Source: Candidatus Heimdallarchaeota archaeon | GTDB lineage: Archaea > Asgardarchaeota > Heimdallarchaeia > JABLTI01 | Direction: 5' to 3' | NCBI GenBank assembly: GCA_030602675.1 | Contig: JAUVZH010000101.1 | Span: 1 to 8,244, forward strand | DNA: 8,244 nucleotides | In this document: one piece after another, positions 1 through 6,228 of the stretch | Position numbering within the stretch: position 1 is the stretch's first letter | Layout of the letters: every line of letters begins with the position of its first letter | The notes under the pieces: model-generated | Told to the model about the DNA's origin: nothing | The model's input: only the letters and a program-made list of their open reading frames with translations | The model's database searches: none | Translations under genes and position numbers: made by a program

Positions 1-696
1 GCATTAAAGGGTGTTCATGATCCCGAAGAAAAAAGAAAAATTGTAGGCTACAAATTCATTGAGACATTTGAAAATTTTGAAAAGGAACTTGTGAAGAGAT
101 TTGGTTCATTTGGATTTTTAGCACAAGGAACTATATATCCTGATCGAATTGAATCAGCACAACCATCAAAAACTGCTGCAAAAATTAAAAGTCATCACAA
201 TGTAGCTCTCCCAGAAAAAATGTCTCTAAAAGTAGTAGAGCCATTGAAAGAATTGTATAAAGATGAAGTTCGAAAAGTTGGACGATTACTAAAAATCCCG
301 AGTGAATTAATTAATCGTCACCCATTTCCCGGTCCTGGTCTTTCAGTGAGAATTCTTGGAGAATTAACACAAGATCGACTTGATACTCTTAAGGAAGTTG
401 ATGCTATCTTTCTTGAAGAATTAAAGAAGAGAGGAGAGTATAATGATTATTGGCAAAGTTTCTCAGTTTTGCTACCAGTGAAATCTGTTGGAGTAATGGG
501 AGATTCCAGAACCTATGAATGGACTGTTGTTTTAAGGTCAGTTGATTCTGTTGATGCAATGACAGCTGATTGGTCAAAAATACCCTATGAGACTTTAGCA
601 GTTATATCTAATAGAATCATTAATGAAGTTAAGAAAGTAAATCGCGTAGTTTACGATATAACTTCTAAACCTCCTGCTACTATCGAATGGGAATAG
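1..696 (+). CDS. guaA: GMP synthase, C-terminal ATP-pyrophosphatase/dimerisation part (5' end outside window)
   Basis: GMP synthase amidates XMP to GMP with ATP, the last step of de novo guanine nucleotide synthesis in the cytoplasm. Frame 1 is open from the first base, so the gene enters from the left; 231 codons are visible. Seen: LKGVHDPEEKRKIVG near residue 2, FLAQGTIYPDRIES near residues 39-52, the family signature RHPFPGPGLSVRI near 106-118, and the canonical end PPATIEWE followed by TAG. These belong to the GMP_synt_C dimerisation and XMP-binding region; the P-loop SGGVDS lies outside. In many archaea the synthetase and glutaminase are separate proteins (GuaAb and GuaAa), and which form this is cannot be seen here. 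The GTG at 91 is an internal codon, not the start. The gene converges with the phosphatase gene. Identity is certain. Confidence 0.96.
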   Translation, partial: ALKGVHDPEEKRKIVGYKFIETFENFEKELVKRFGSFGFLAQGTIYPDRIESAQPSKTAAKIKSHHNVALPEKMSLKVVEPLKELYKDEVRKVGRLLKIPSELINRHPFPGPGLSVRILGELTQDRLDTLKEVDAIFLEELKKRGEYNDYWQSFSVLLPVKSVGVMGDSRTYEWTVVLRSVDSVDAMTADWSKIPYETLAVISNRIINEVKKVNRVVYDITSKPPATIEWE

Positions 697-748
697 AAAA
701 AAAGATTTGAATATAGTACTACACTAAAATTATTTGGTGAAAAAATAA
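697..748 (-). terminator. T-rich termination tracts for the minus-strand phosphatase gene
   Basis: Read on the minus strand, the 69-nt convergent gap after the phosphatase stop holds a T6 run (745-740) and a T7 run (703-697). Archaeal RNA polymerase commonly stops at such T-rich tracts without a hairpin. No comparable tract follows guaA on the plus strand within the gap. The call is inferred from base composition only. Confidence 0.35.
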
Positions 749-765
749 GAGCTATTTAATGTCTA

Positions 766-2601
766 CTAAACAGCTCCAATATTTGTTTTTATTTTTCTTT
801 CATTTATCCACAAAACTAACATTAAGATTATAGCTACTATATAGAGTAAACCTGGGAGGATGCTTATTATCATTATTGCATATACATCACTAATTGGAGG
901 TATAATCCAGCTAGGCCAAGGACCAAATCTAATAATCGTATATAAGATGTATCCAATAACAGGTAATGAAACAAAAAACAATGACCCTATTGATGATCTT
1001 ATAAATTGTTTTTTCCAATCCTTGAAAGTGTTTTTTTCTCCTTCCTTTCTATTTAATAAATAAACAAAGAGCCAAGGTAGGAAAATTGCAACAAAAGCTG
1101 ATACAAAAAATGATATCAAAATAGGTGGTACTATTTGACTTGCACTATTAAAGCTAGTTGCACTAAAATCTGCTCCAAAAGATATCATAATAATAGTAGC
1201 TAAAGAAATAGCAATAAAAGCTCCTAGAATCTGTTGCAGTATCAGTGTTCTTTTGAAAACTTTTTGGTGACCAATATCGATGATTCCTTTTCTATTTAGG
1301 TAAAAGAAAATAAATAAGCAGATAGCAGTTAATCCCAGAAGTAGAAGTGATTTAGTTAATCTCAAAATTGAATTTAATTGTAAATAAAGGGTTCTTAAGT
1401 AAAATCTTGCATACTTTTCTGCAAATTCTCCCTTATCGTAAGCAGAACTATAATTTGCAATTCCATACTCATTTTTAGCTTCGTTTATTCTGAGTTTAAT
1501 ATTCTTAACTTCTTGACGATAGTTCTCCTTAGCTGAAGCTGATAAACTATTAATCAAATTGATTGATGCATTGAGTTGTTGATTCATGATTTCAGCTTTT
1601 TGTATTGCATAGATAGCTTTAGTACTTTCTGAGGTGTTTACTAGCTCAGATAGAACCTTGCCATTCATGGTTGGTGCTAATGGAATTCCTAAAATACTCA
1701 ATAATGTTGGTGTGACAGCATTAATTGATGTTCTATCACTAAATGTCAATCCTCTATATCTAACACCTTTTCCTGAGAGAACTAATGTCGCATGTGTTTG
1801 ATCACTTGATTCTCCACCATGACCACCTACGTTAGCATGTCCATGATCGCTAAAAAGAACAATGGTTGTATTTTCCAATTGATTCAGCGAATCATAAAGA
1901 TCAAGTATTTCTCCAATATAACCATCAATTGTTTCAATCGTATCAATGTAAACATCAGAAGCAGCTCCAAATTCATGCCCTGCTGCATCAACATCCTCAA
2001 AACCTATGAATTGTACTTTGCTGAAATTTCCAGGAATGGTTGCAAATACTGCTTCCCTAACAGCTTCTCCTTCTTTTAATGAATGATATTCCGATTCAAC
2101 TTTGACAACTACATCTGAATAGTTTCCGATAAAACGTATCCAAGAATTTCCGCCTGTAATTAGACTTTTATTCAAATCAGTACTATCAATCAAGCTATAA
2201 AGAGTTGGTATTTCCAATTGCTTGTTATATCCATTTGCAAAAACATTGGTTATGTTTGTTGTAGAACCAGCGGCAAATGCTGCATAGTTCACTAAACTAT
2301 AACTGGGTAGTTTTGAGCGAAAGTTTGAGAAAACTGTTCCATTACCTATCAATTTATCCATATTTGGAGTATTAGCTTCAAGCATTTTGTCATACCTCAT
2401 GCCATCAACAAAGAGGATAAGAATTTGATCATTTATTCTTTCTGGGTCATCTATTTGACTAACAGGTAAGACACTATCTCTTATATTCAATCGATTGTTT
2501 AAATCAAATTGTGCTCCTAATGATTTAAAGCCAACTGTGAATTGTATCGTTAATATTAAAACAAACCATATCAAAAGGAAATTTACATTACGTTTTTGCA
2601 A
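766..2601 (-). CDS. Membrane-anchored alkaline-phosphatase-superfamily phosphodiesterase/phosphotransferase
   Basis: 611 residues, predicted cell-surface metalloenzyme. Residues 7-25 form a signal anchor. The catalytic domain spans about 58-320 with a complete superfamily metal/nucleophile set: D66 (FVDGMRYD), likely nucleophile S102 with N105 (SLVN, aligning with TFPN of NPP-type phosphodiesterases), D205 and H209 (DAAGHEFG), D252-H253 (SDHGH), and H270. A helical, probably coiled-coil stretch (about 328-412) leads to five membrane helices near 415-435, 453-476, 489-516, 535-556 and 573-598. Basic loops after helices 1, 3 and 5 fit a cytoplasmic C-terminus and an external catalytic domain. 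Nine N-x-S/T sequons lie between 87 and 385, none in the last 200 residues. The order anchor, catalytic domain, multi-helix tail recalls GPI ethanolamine-phosphate transferases, but the substrate is unknown. The start is TTG at 2601; an in-frame stop lies three codons upstream. The superfamily is sure, the reaction is not. Confidence 0.85.
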   Translation of the reverse strand: MQKRNVNFLLIWFVLILTIQFTVGFKSLGAQFDLNNRLNIRDSVLPVSQIDDPERINDQILILFVDGMRYDKMLEANTPNMDKLIGNGTVFSNFRSKLPSYSLVNYAAFAAGSTTNITNVFANGYNKQLEIPTLYSLIDSTDLNKSLITGGNSWIRFIGNYSDVVVKVESEYHSLKEGEAVREAVFATIPGNFSKVQFIGFEDVDAAGHEFGAASDVYIDTIETIDGYIGEILDLYDSLNQLENTTIVLFSDHGHANVGGHGGESSDQTHATLVLSGKGVRYRGLTFSDRTSINAVTPTLLSILGIPLAPTMNGKVLSELVNTSESTKAIYAIQKAEIMNQQLNASINLINSLSASAKENYRQEVKNIKLRINEAKNEYGIANYSSAYDKGEFAEKYARFYLRTLYLQLNSILRLTKSLLLLGLTAICLFIFFYLNRKGIIDIGHQKVFKRTLILQQILGAFIAISLATIIMISFGADFSATSFNSASQIVPPILISFFVSAFVAIFLPWLFVYLLNRKEGEKNTFKDWKKQFIRSSIGSLFFVSLPVIGYILYTIIRFGPWPSWIIPPISDVYAIMIISILPGLLYIVAIILMLVLWINERKIKTNIGAV

Positions 2602-2636
2602 ATTTAATCAACTCATTATATAGCTAGTAGTCAATG

Positions 2637-2646
2637 CCTTTTATAG
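2637..2646 (-). promoter_or_regulatory. TATA-box candidate for the phosphatase gene
   Basis: CTATAAAAGG on the minus strand, about 36 nt before the TTG start at 2601. With the usual archaeal TATA-to-start distance of about 25 nt, transcription would begin near 2617, leaving a short leader that includes a weak GTTGAT Shine-Dalgarno-like element. This suggests the phosphatase can be transcribed apart from the genes upstream. The rest of the 157-nt gap (2602-2758) is AT-rich, and I see no other structure in it. Confidence 0.45.
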
Positions 2647-2758
2647 ATTGAAATTGTTTTATAATTTGTTTCTTTAAATTGTAATTAAAGATTTTCTAAT
2701 TTGATTTTAATGTAATTAACAGACAGAAATTTGTTAAAGACTGACAATTGCAATATTC

Positions 2759-3067
2759 TCAATTATCTATTAAATCAATTCTTTCAGATTCAACGAGTTT
2801 TATTTTTTTCTTTTCACTGGACACAGATTTGTAACCCTTAATCTTTTTAAAATAAAAAATAATTGCTATAGTAACTGGAGAGATTAACAACAGAATTATT
2901 GCAAGAGCAAAAACAATTCCACTAGTTACACCTGGACTTATGAATAAATAAATCGATGCAGCTAAAATGCCAGCTGAAATTATGAGAATTCCTAAAACAA
3001 ATAAAACTAGATAATATGGTTTGAATTGCAATCCAGAATAATTCTCCTCTTTACCTTCTTCTTTCAT
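2759..3067 (-). CDS. Small two-helix membrane protein of unknown function
   Basis: 102 residues; I do not recognise a family. It has a charged N-terminus (about 1-16), two strongly hydrophobic helices near 18-43 and 49-73 joined by a short SPG turn, and a basic C-terminal tail (KKIKGYK, then SSEKKKIK) ending acidic. The positive-inside rule places both ends in the cytoplasm, making a membrane hairpin. No cysteines or obvious catalytic residues are present. Its ATG overlaps by four bases (ATGA) the TGA that closes the displaced CDF C-terminal frame, and a GAGG motif lies 7 nt before the ATG, inside the CDF coding sequence. It is therefore probably co-transcribed and translationally coupled with the transporter, and may act as a partner or envelope accessory protein. 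That role is inference. Confidence 0.72.
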   Translation of the reverse strand: MKEEGKEENYSGLQFKPYYLVLFVLGILIISAGILAASIYLFISPGVTSGIVFALAIILLLISPVTIAIIFYFKKIKGYKSVSSEKKKIKLVESERIDLIDN

Positions 3068-3324
3068 AGCTCTTCCTCAAGATTACTTTTCAAATGTTCT
3101 TCTTCATAATATGGTTCCACATGAGTTTGAATGTATTTTATTGGTAGTTTTTCTTTTATTGCATCTTCTACTTGACAAGCAATTTTATGTCCTTCTTCAA
3201 TTGTTAAGTTAGGTTCAAGAAAGATAACAATATCTGCTAGGAAAATATTTGAACCAACCTTTCGAGCTCTAATATTACCAGTTTTCTTTACACCTTTTTG
3301 ATTATTTATGATTTCAGTAACTTT
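3064..3324 (-). pseudogene. CDF transporter, C-terminal cytoplasmic domain (out of frame with its N-terminal part)
   Basis: Read in the frame one base back from the main CDF frame, this stretch gives 86 residues and a TGA at 3066-3064, with no start codon of its own. It contains GVKKTGNIRARKVGSNIF, a LADIVIFLEPNLTIEEGHKI segment and the ending THVEPYYEEEH. These match the conserved CDF cytoplasmic dimerisation domain (ZT_dimer): the GV..x..(I/L)R.R..G core, the L...EGH helix, and the I-x-(T)-H-V-E-P end. It begins exactly where the N-terminal part runs into its stop. Joining the two at the AAAA run 3325-3322 with one extra A gives uninterrupted homology, E-K-V-T-E-I-I-N. The frame shows no further damage, so the lesion is either very recent or a sequencing/assembly error in a homopolymer. 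Confidence 0.88.
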
Positions 3325-4028
3325 TCTATAAATGACTCACTCGGACTTTGATCTAGCAATACTCCTGCTGATTCCTTTGAAATAATTACTGCTGTAATGA
3401 TTATTATGATGCTTATTCCTAACGCAATGATTGGATCCACCCAAAATAAATCAAATGACCCAATTGATTTATCTCCAATGGTAACTGAAATAAGTACCGC
3501 TATTGATGTTAGAACATCTGTTCTGAAATTTTTACCATTTGCAATTAATGATGGTGATTCAATTTGTTTACCAATTGAAACATTTAACCAAACAAGAAGT
3601 CCTTTTAGAAGAATACTAGTTGATGCTATTGCAACATTAGCAATAGAGAATTCTGATACTGTTCTTTCTATTATCTTATTGATTGCTTGATAACCAATTA
3701 TTCCTGAAGAAGCAACTAGGACAATAGCTATTCCTAATGAAAAGAAATTTTCAAATTTTTCATGGCCAAAATGGTGATCGCTATCAGGTGGTCTATTAGC
3801 GATTTGTATGGCTACATACCCAAGTATTGTAGTTGCAATATCAAGAGCCGAATCTAAACCATCAGCCAATAATGACAAACTACCAGATTTGATACTAAAT
3901 CCTATTTTTAATCCTGCAAGAACTAAATTGCAAACTAAACTAATGATCGTAACTATTCGTGCTTTTCTTAATTTTTCATCAATATCTGTAATAGCTTGCT
4001 TATCAATTTCAGCAATAATTTCATTCAT
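3306..4028 (-). CDS. Cation diffusion facilitator metal transporter, transmembrane part (truncated by a frameshift)
   Basis: CDF proteins export divalent metals (Zn, Mn, Fe, Co, Cd) in exchange for protons as dimers in the cytoplasmic membrane. Numbered from the ATG at 4043, six helices are visible at about 29-50, 57-80, 99-120, 134-155, 176-190 and 200-222, with the family signatures SGSLSLLADGLDSALD, HHFGHEKFE (90-98) and the post-helix-6 LLDQSPSE. Transport-site residues would be D64 and D68 in helix 2 and N172 and D176 in helix 5, where zinc exporters usually have His at the N172 position. The frame ends prematurely after residue 245; the missing C-terminal domain follows in another frame. 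I prefer the second ATG (4028) because GGAAGG lies 7 nt upstream, whereas the ATG at 4043 follows a pure pyrimidine tract. The gene lies 25-40 nt after the DUF362 gene. Confidence 0.9.
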   Translation of the reverse strand: MNEIIAEIDKQAITDIDEKLRKARIVTIISLVCNLVLAGLKIGFSIKSGSLSLLADGLDSALDIATTILGYVAIQIANRPPDSDHHFGHEKFENFFSLGIAIVLVASSGIIGYQAINKIIERTVSEFSIANVAIASTSILLKGLLVWLNVSIGKQIESPSLIANGKNFRTDVLTSIAVLISVTIGDKSIGSFDLFWVDPIIALGISIIIIITAVIISKESAGVLLDQSPSESFIEKLLKS

Positions 4029-4044
4029 TAATGGTCCTTCCATT

Positions 4045-4061
4045 AAAGAAAAAAGAAAAAG
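4045..4061 (-). terminator. Pyrimidine tract between the DUF362 and CDF genes
   Basis: On the minus strand these 17 bases are only T and C, with T runs of 5, 6 and 3, immediately after the DUF362 stop and before the CDF start. Such tracts act as intrinsic terminators in archaea, so part of the DUF362 transcripts may end here and lower CDF expression. It may equally be neutral spacer sequence. It has no Shine-Dalgarno character, which argues against a translation start at 4043. Confidence 0.3.
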
Positions 4062-4068
4062 TTATTGG

Positions 4069-5091
4069 TTATTTCACATTTTCAAGTTCATATTTCTTTG
4101 TACCTAAACCAATTTCCTTTCCGTATCTCAGAATGTATAGGCTGTTCTTGTTATGTGTCTTAAATGGATCTACTCCATTATTCCTCTCCATTATTAGATC
4201 CATTGATGCTTTCTCTATCGCTATTGGATCTTTTGAGAACAAAATGCCAATATCATCCATGAATGGTTCTTGTTTTGAACCTACACAATCACATTTCATT
4301 GTAATATCTGTTAAGAAATTGATATACCACCAATTTTTATTTTGTACACAAGCTAAAGTATACTCAGCTATTTTCTCCAAAAATTCATTTGCTGGTCTTG
4401 CTCCCCACGGGATTTTAATAACCCCTTCTGGACAAACTGCTATGCATTGTGCACAGCCTATGCATATTTCTTGATTTATGACCGCAACATTATCTACTGT
4501 TATTGCATCAGCTGGGCATTGCTCTGCACATGAACCGCATGCTATACAGTTAGCTTCATCAATCTTTGGTGATACACCTGCATGCATATCTAATTTGCCA
4601 CCTCGAGAGCCAAGTCCCATACCAACATTCTTTAGCGCTCCACCAAAACCTGCAACAATATGACCTTTAAAATGAGCAATAGAAATTAGATTATCGTATT
4701 TCTTTAGACCACGACCAATTTTTGCTTTCTTTGTGTTTTTAGTTTCTATTTCTATTTCAATATAATCTTCGCCCATTTCACCATCTAAAATATCAATTTC
4801 TATAAAATCAAAACCATGATCTGCAGCTTGTTTCAGATGGCTATCCTTTCGTAAACGATTACCTCGATAGAGAACATTACATTCAACGAACACCGGTTTT
4901 TTGAAATATTTTGTTACATCGCGTAGATGATTTGGATTTACATGTGTATCGTTGTCCCCCTCACCAAAATGGACTTTTATTCCCATTGCTTCCTCTATGT
5001 CAACCTCATCAGCAATCATTTTAAAGAATTTATTTACACCTGCTTTTAAATTCGATAAATTATCGTAGAAATAAACCTTCGACGCATCCAT
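4069..5091 (-). CDS. DUF362 domain protein with two [4Fe-4S] ferredoxin motifs
   Basis: 340 residues, cytoplasmic (no signal or membrane helix). A DUF362 domain forms the bulk: KVHFGEGDNDTHVNP near 39-53, FVECN near 68-72, and the characteristic HFKGHIVAGFGGALKNVGMG near 140-159. A bacterial-type 2[4Fe-4S] ferredoxin module is inserted at about 176-228, with C182-x2-C185-x2-C188-x3-C192-P and C210-x2-C213-x2-C216-x3-C220-P, all eight ligands present. After it the DUF362 fold resumes (MDDIGILFSKDPIAIEKASMDL near 278-299). A C267-D-C269 pair adds two further cysteines. The family is widespread in archaea and anaerobes, and its precise reaction is not established to my knowledge; the clusters imply electron transfer. 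It is the first gene of the tightly spaced minus-strand group. The ATG at 5091 has only a weak purine-rich GAGAG upstream. The family call is firm, the function open. Confidence 0.9.
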   Translation of the reverse strand: MDASKVYFYDNLSNLKAGVNKFFKMIADEVDIEEAMGIKVHFGEGDNDTHVNPNHLRDVTKYFKKPVFVECNVLYRGNRLRKDSHLKQAADHGFDFIEIDILDGEMGEDYIEIEIETKNTKKAKIGRGLKKYDNLISIAHFKGHIVAGFGGALKNVGMGLGSRGGKLDMHAGVSPKIDEANCIACGSCAEQCPADAITVDNVAVINQEICIGCAQCIAVCPEGVIKIPWGARPANEFLEKIAEYTLACVQNKNWWYINFLTDITMKCDCVGSKQEPFMDDIGILFSKDPIAIEKASMDLIMERNNGVDPFKTHNKNSLYILRYGKEIGLGTKKYELENVK

Positions 5092-5140
5092 TTGCAGTCA
5101 TCTCTCTTACTATTTTTTCTCATTTACTAGTTAAAAAGAC

Positions 5141-5153
5141 TGTGATTACCACA
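5141..5153. promoter_or_regulatory. Imperfect dyad, possible operator upstream of the DUF362 gene
   Basis: TGTGATTACCACA reads nearly the same on both strands (10 of 12 off-centre positions symmetric) and lies 50 nt before the DUF362 ATG. Just downstream on the minus strand is a weak TATA-like TTTTTAA (about 5131-5137). The placement suits a regulator site at the promoter of the DUF362-CDF group. The rest of the 106-nt gap (5092-5197) holds T-rich and A-rich tracts only. This is pattern recognition from a single copy, so confidence is low. Confidence 0.22.
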
Positions 5154-5197
5154 AAATACGTTATTTTTTTCCTTTCCCAAACATCTTGTCTATTTAT

Positions 5198-6037
5198 TTA
5201 GTTGTTCATTTGAATGTTCTTAATGAACTCTTCTTTGCTTTTATAGTTAAATCGTTTTGCCATTCTTCTTAGTGCCAAATTGATTTCAAGTCGAACTAAT
5301 TCTTTGCTAACTTTCATAGTCTTAAGCATAGTTTTTGCTGATATTTCATTCCCAATCTCCCCAAGTGTTTTTGCTGCAGCACTGAGAACAGTTTCATCCT
5401 TTTCTGTTTGCAATATTTTAGTTAATTCAGATGTTAATTCTTTGATTAATTTTTTGGAATTTCCATCGTTAATCATAGCAAGAGCAGATGCTGATGCCCA
5501 ACTCACACGATATGCTGAATCTGAATAAAATGCTTCAATGAGAGAATTTTTTGCTTTCTTACCACCTATGGATCCTAATGCAATTGCAGATTCCATTCGC
5601 ACTTCCAAATCAGGATCCTTCGCTAACGCTATAATTAATGGTTTTACAGCTTTTTTATTACCTATTTTCCCTAAAGAAATTGCTGACCATTCTCTTACAC
5701 TTGTTTCTGGATCATTTTTCAACAACTTGACAAGTGGTAGTAGTGCTAATCTGCTGGGTAACTCTCCGAAAATTTCTACCACTTTCATTCTAGTAACCCA
5801 TGAGGGATTTTTCAATGATCTTAAAAGTAGTAATGTTGTTTGCTTTCCACCAATTTTTGTTATAGCATCTGCTGCGTGACTCTTAATCTCAATATCCTCT
5901 TCATGATTCAAGCTTCTAATGAGAATTCTAATAGCATCCTCATCACCCAAACTCCCAAGTTGGGAAATTAGCTTAACTTTTGTTTCTTTATCAGTAGCGT
6001 CAGCTAGTTGTTTAATTAATAGTTTTACTTCAGCCAT
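5198..6037 (-). CDS. HEAT-repeat protein
   Basis: 279 residues built of about eight HEAT-like (PBS-lyase type) repeats of 31-37 residues, starting near 3, 36, 67, 98, 130, 162, 196 and 233. The clearest are residues 107-126 and 139-158, where a DPx3VR turn is followed by a small-residue helix ending LGxIG. Such proteins form a curved helical solenoid that binds protein partners or acts as a scaffold. No catalytic domain, signal peptide or membrane segment is visible, so the specific job is unknown. Relatives include phycobilin lyases, but that role is not expected here. The ATG at 6037 has GGGAT 6 nt upstream and a TATA-like box about 40 nt upstream. The gap to the DUF362 gene is 160 - 54 = 106 nt, so it may be a separate transcript or the head of the same run. 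Confidence 0.88.
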   Translation of the reverse strand: MAEVKLLIKQLADATDKETKVKLISQLGSLGDEDAIRILIRSLNHEEDIEIKSHAADAITKIGGKQTTLLLLRSLKNPSWVTRMKVVEIFGELPSRLALLPLVKLLKNDPETSVREWSAISLGKIGNKKAVKPLIIALAKDPDLEVRMESAIALGSIGGKKAKNSLIEAFYSDSAYRVSWASASALAMINDGNSKKLIKELTSELTKILQTEKDETVLSAAAKTLGEIGNEISAKTMLKTMKVSKELVRLEINLALRRMAKRFNYKSKEEFIKNIQMNN

Positions 6038-6075
6038 TTGACTATCCCAGCTGTTAACAACATATTAGGGGTTTA

Positions 6076-6085
6076 CCTATATTTT
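6076..6085 (-). promoter_or_regulatory. TATA-box candidate for the HEAT-repeat gene
   Basis: AAAATATAGG on the minus strand, ending 39 nt before the ATG at 6037. A start about 25 nt downstream of the box centre, near 6055, would give a short leader holding the GGGAT Shine-Dalgarno-like element at 6048-6044. A second TATA-like run, GTATATAATC (6111-6120), could serve either direction. Confidence 0.3.
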
Positions 6086-6128
6086 CTTTTTGCAATTAAC
6101 TAAATTTTTGGTATATAATCATGATTTT

Positions 6129-6181
6129 TACCTCTTTTAAAAAAACTTTTAAAGAAAATAAAGTATGCTAATACCTCTTTA
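6129..6181 (+). repeat. Two copies of TACCTCTTT in the divergent promoter region
   Basis: TACCTCTTTT at 6129-6138 recurs as TACCTCTTTA at 6172-6181 (9 of 10 identical, 43 nt apart), and CTTTTAAA occurs twice at 6134-6141 and 6146-6153, 12 nt apart. They lie between the HEAT gene and the carbamate kinase gene, upstream of a TATA-like AATTATAA near 6187-6194 that could serve the kinase. They could be protein-binding sites or chance repeats in AT-rich DNA. I see no gene in the 191-nt region. Confidence 0.2.
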
Positions 6182-6228
6182 TCAATAAATTATAACTAAA
6201 TTGAAATCAAATTGGGGATTTGCATACC

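Noticed and set aside
91..93. GTG as the start of the GMP synthase gene
   Set aside because: The frame is open and clearly homologous (LKGVHDPEEKRKIVG) back to base 1, so the true start is outside the window.
749..776. GAGCT...AGCTC inverted repeat at the end of the phosphatase gene
   Set aside because: Only 5 bp with an 18-nt loop and partly coding; too weak to call a terminator.
3309..3336. Programmed -1 frameshifting in the CDF gene
   Set aside because: The overlap window has no canonical slippery heptamer and no obvious downstream pseudoknot; a missing base in the A-run is simpler. It remains possible.
860..5879. Open frames on the plus strand opposite the phosphatase, CDF, DUF362 and HEAT genes
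   Set aside because: They are antisense shadows of well-supported genes, with low-complexity translations and no ribosome sites.
6220..6222. TTG as the start of carbamate kinase
   Set aside because: It lies one base after the GGGGA motif; the ATG at 6229 has proper spacing and begins at the usual family position.
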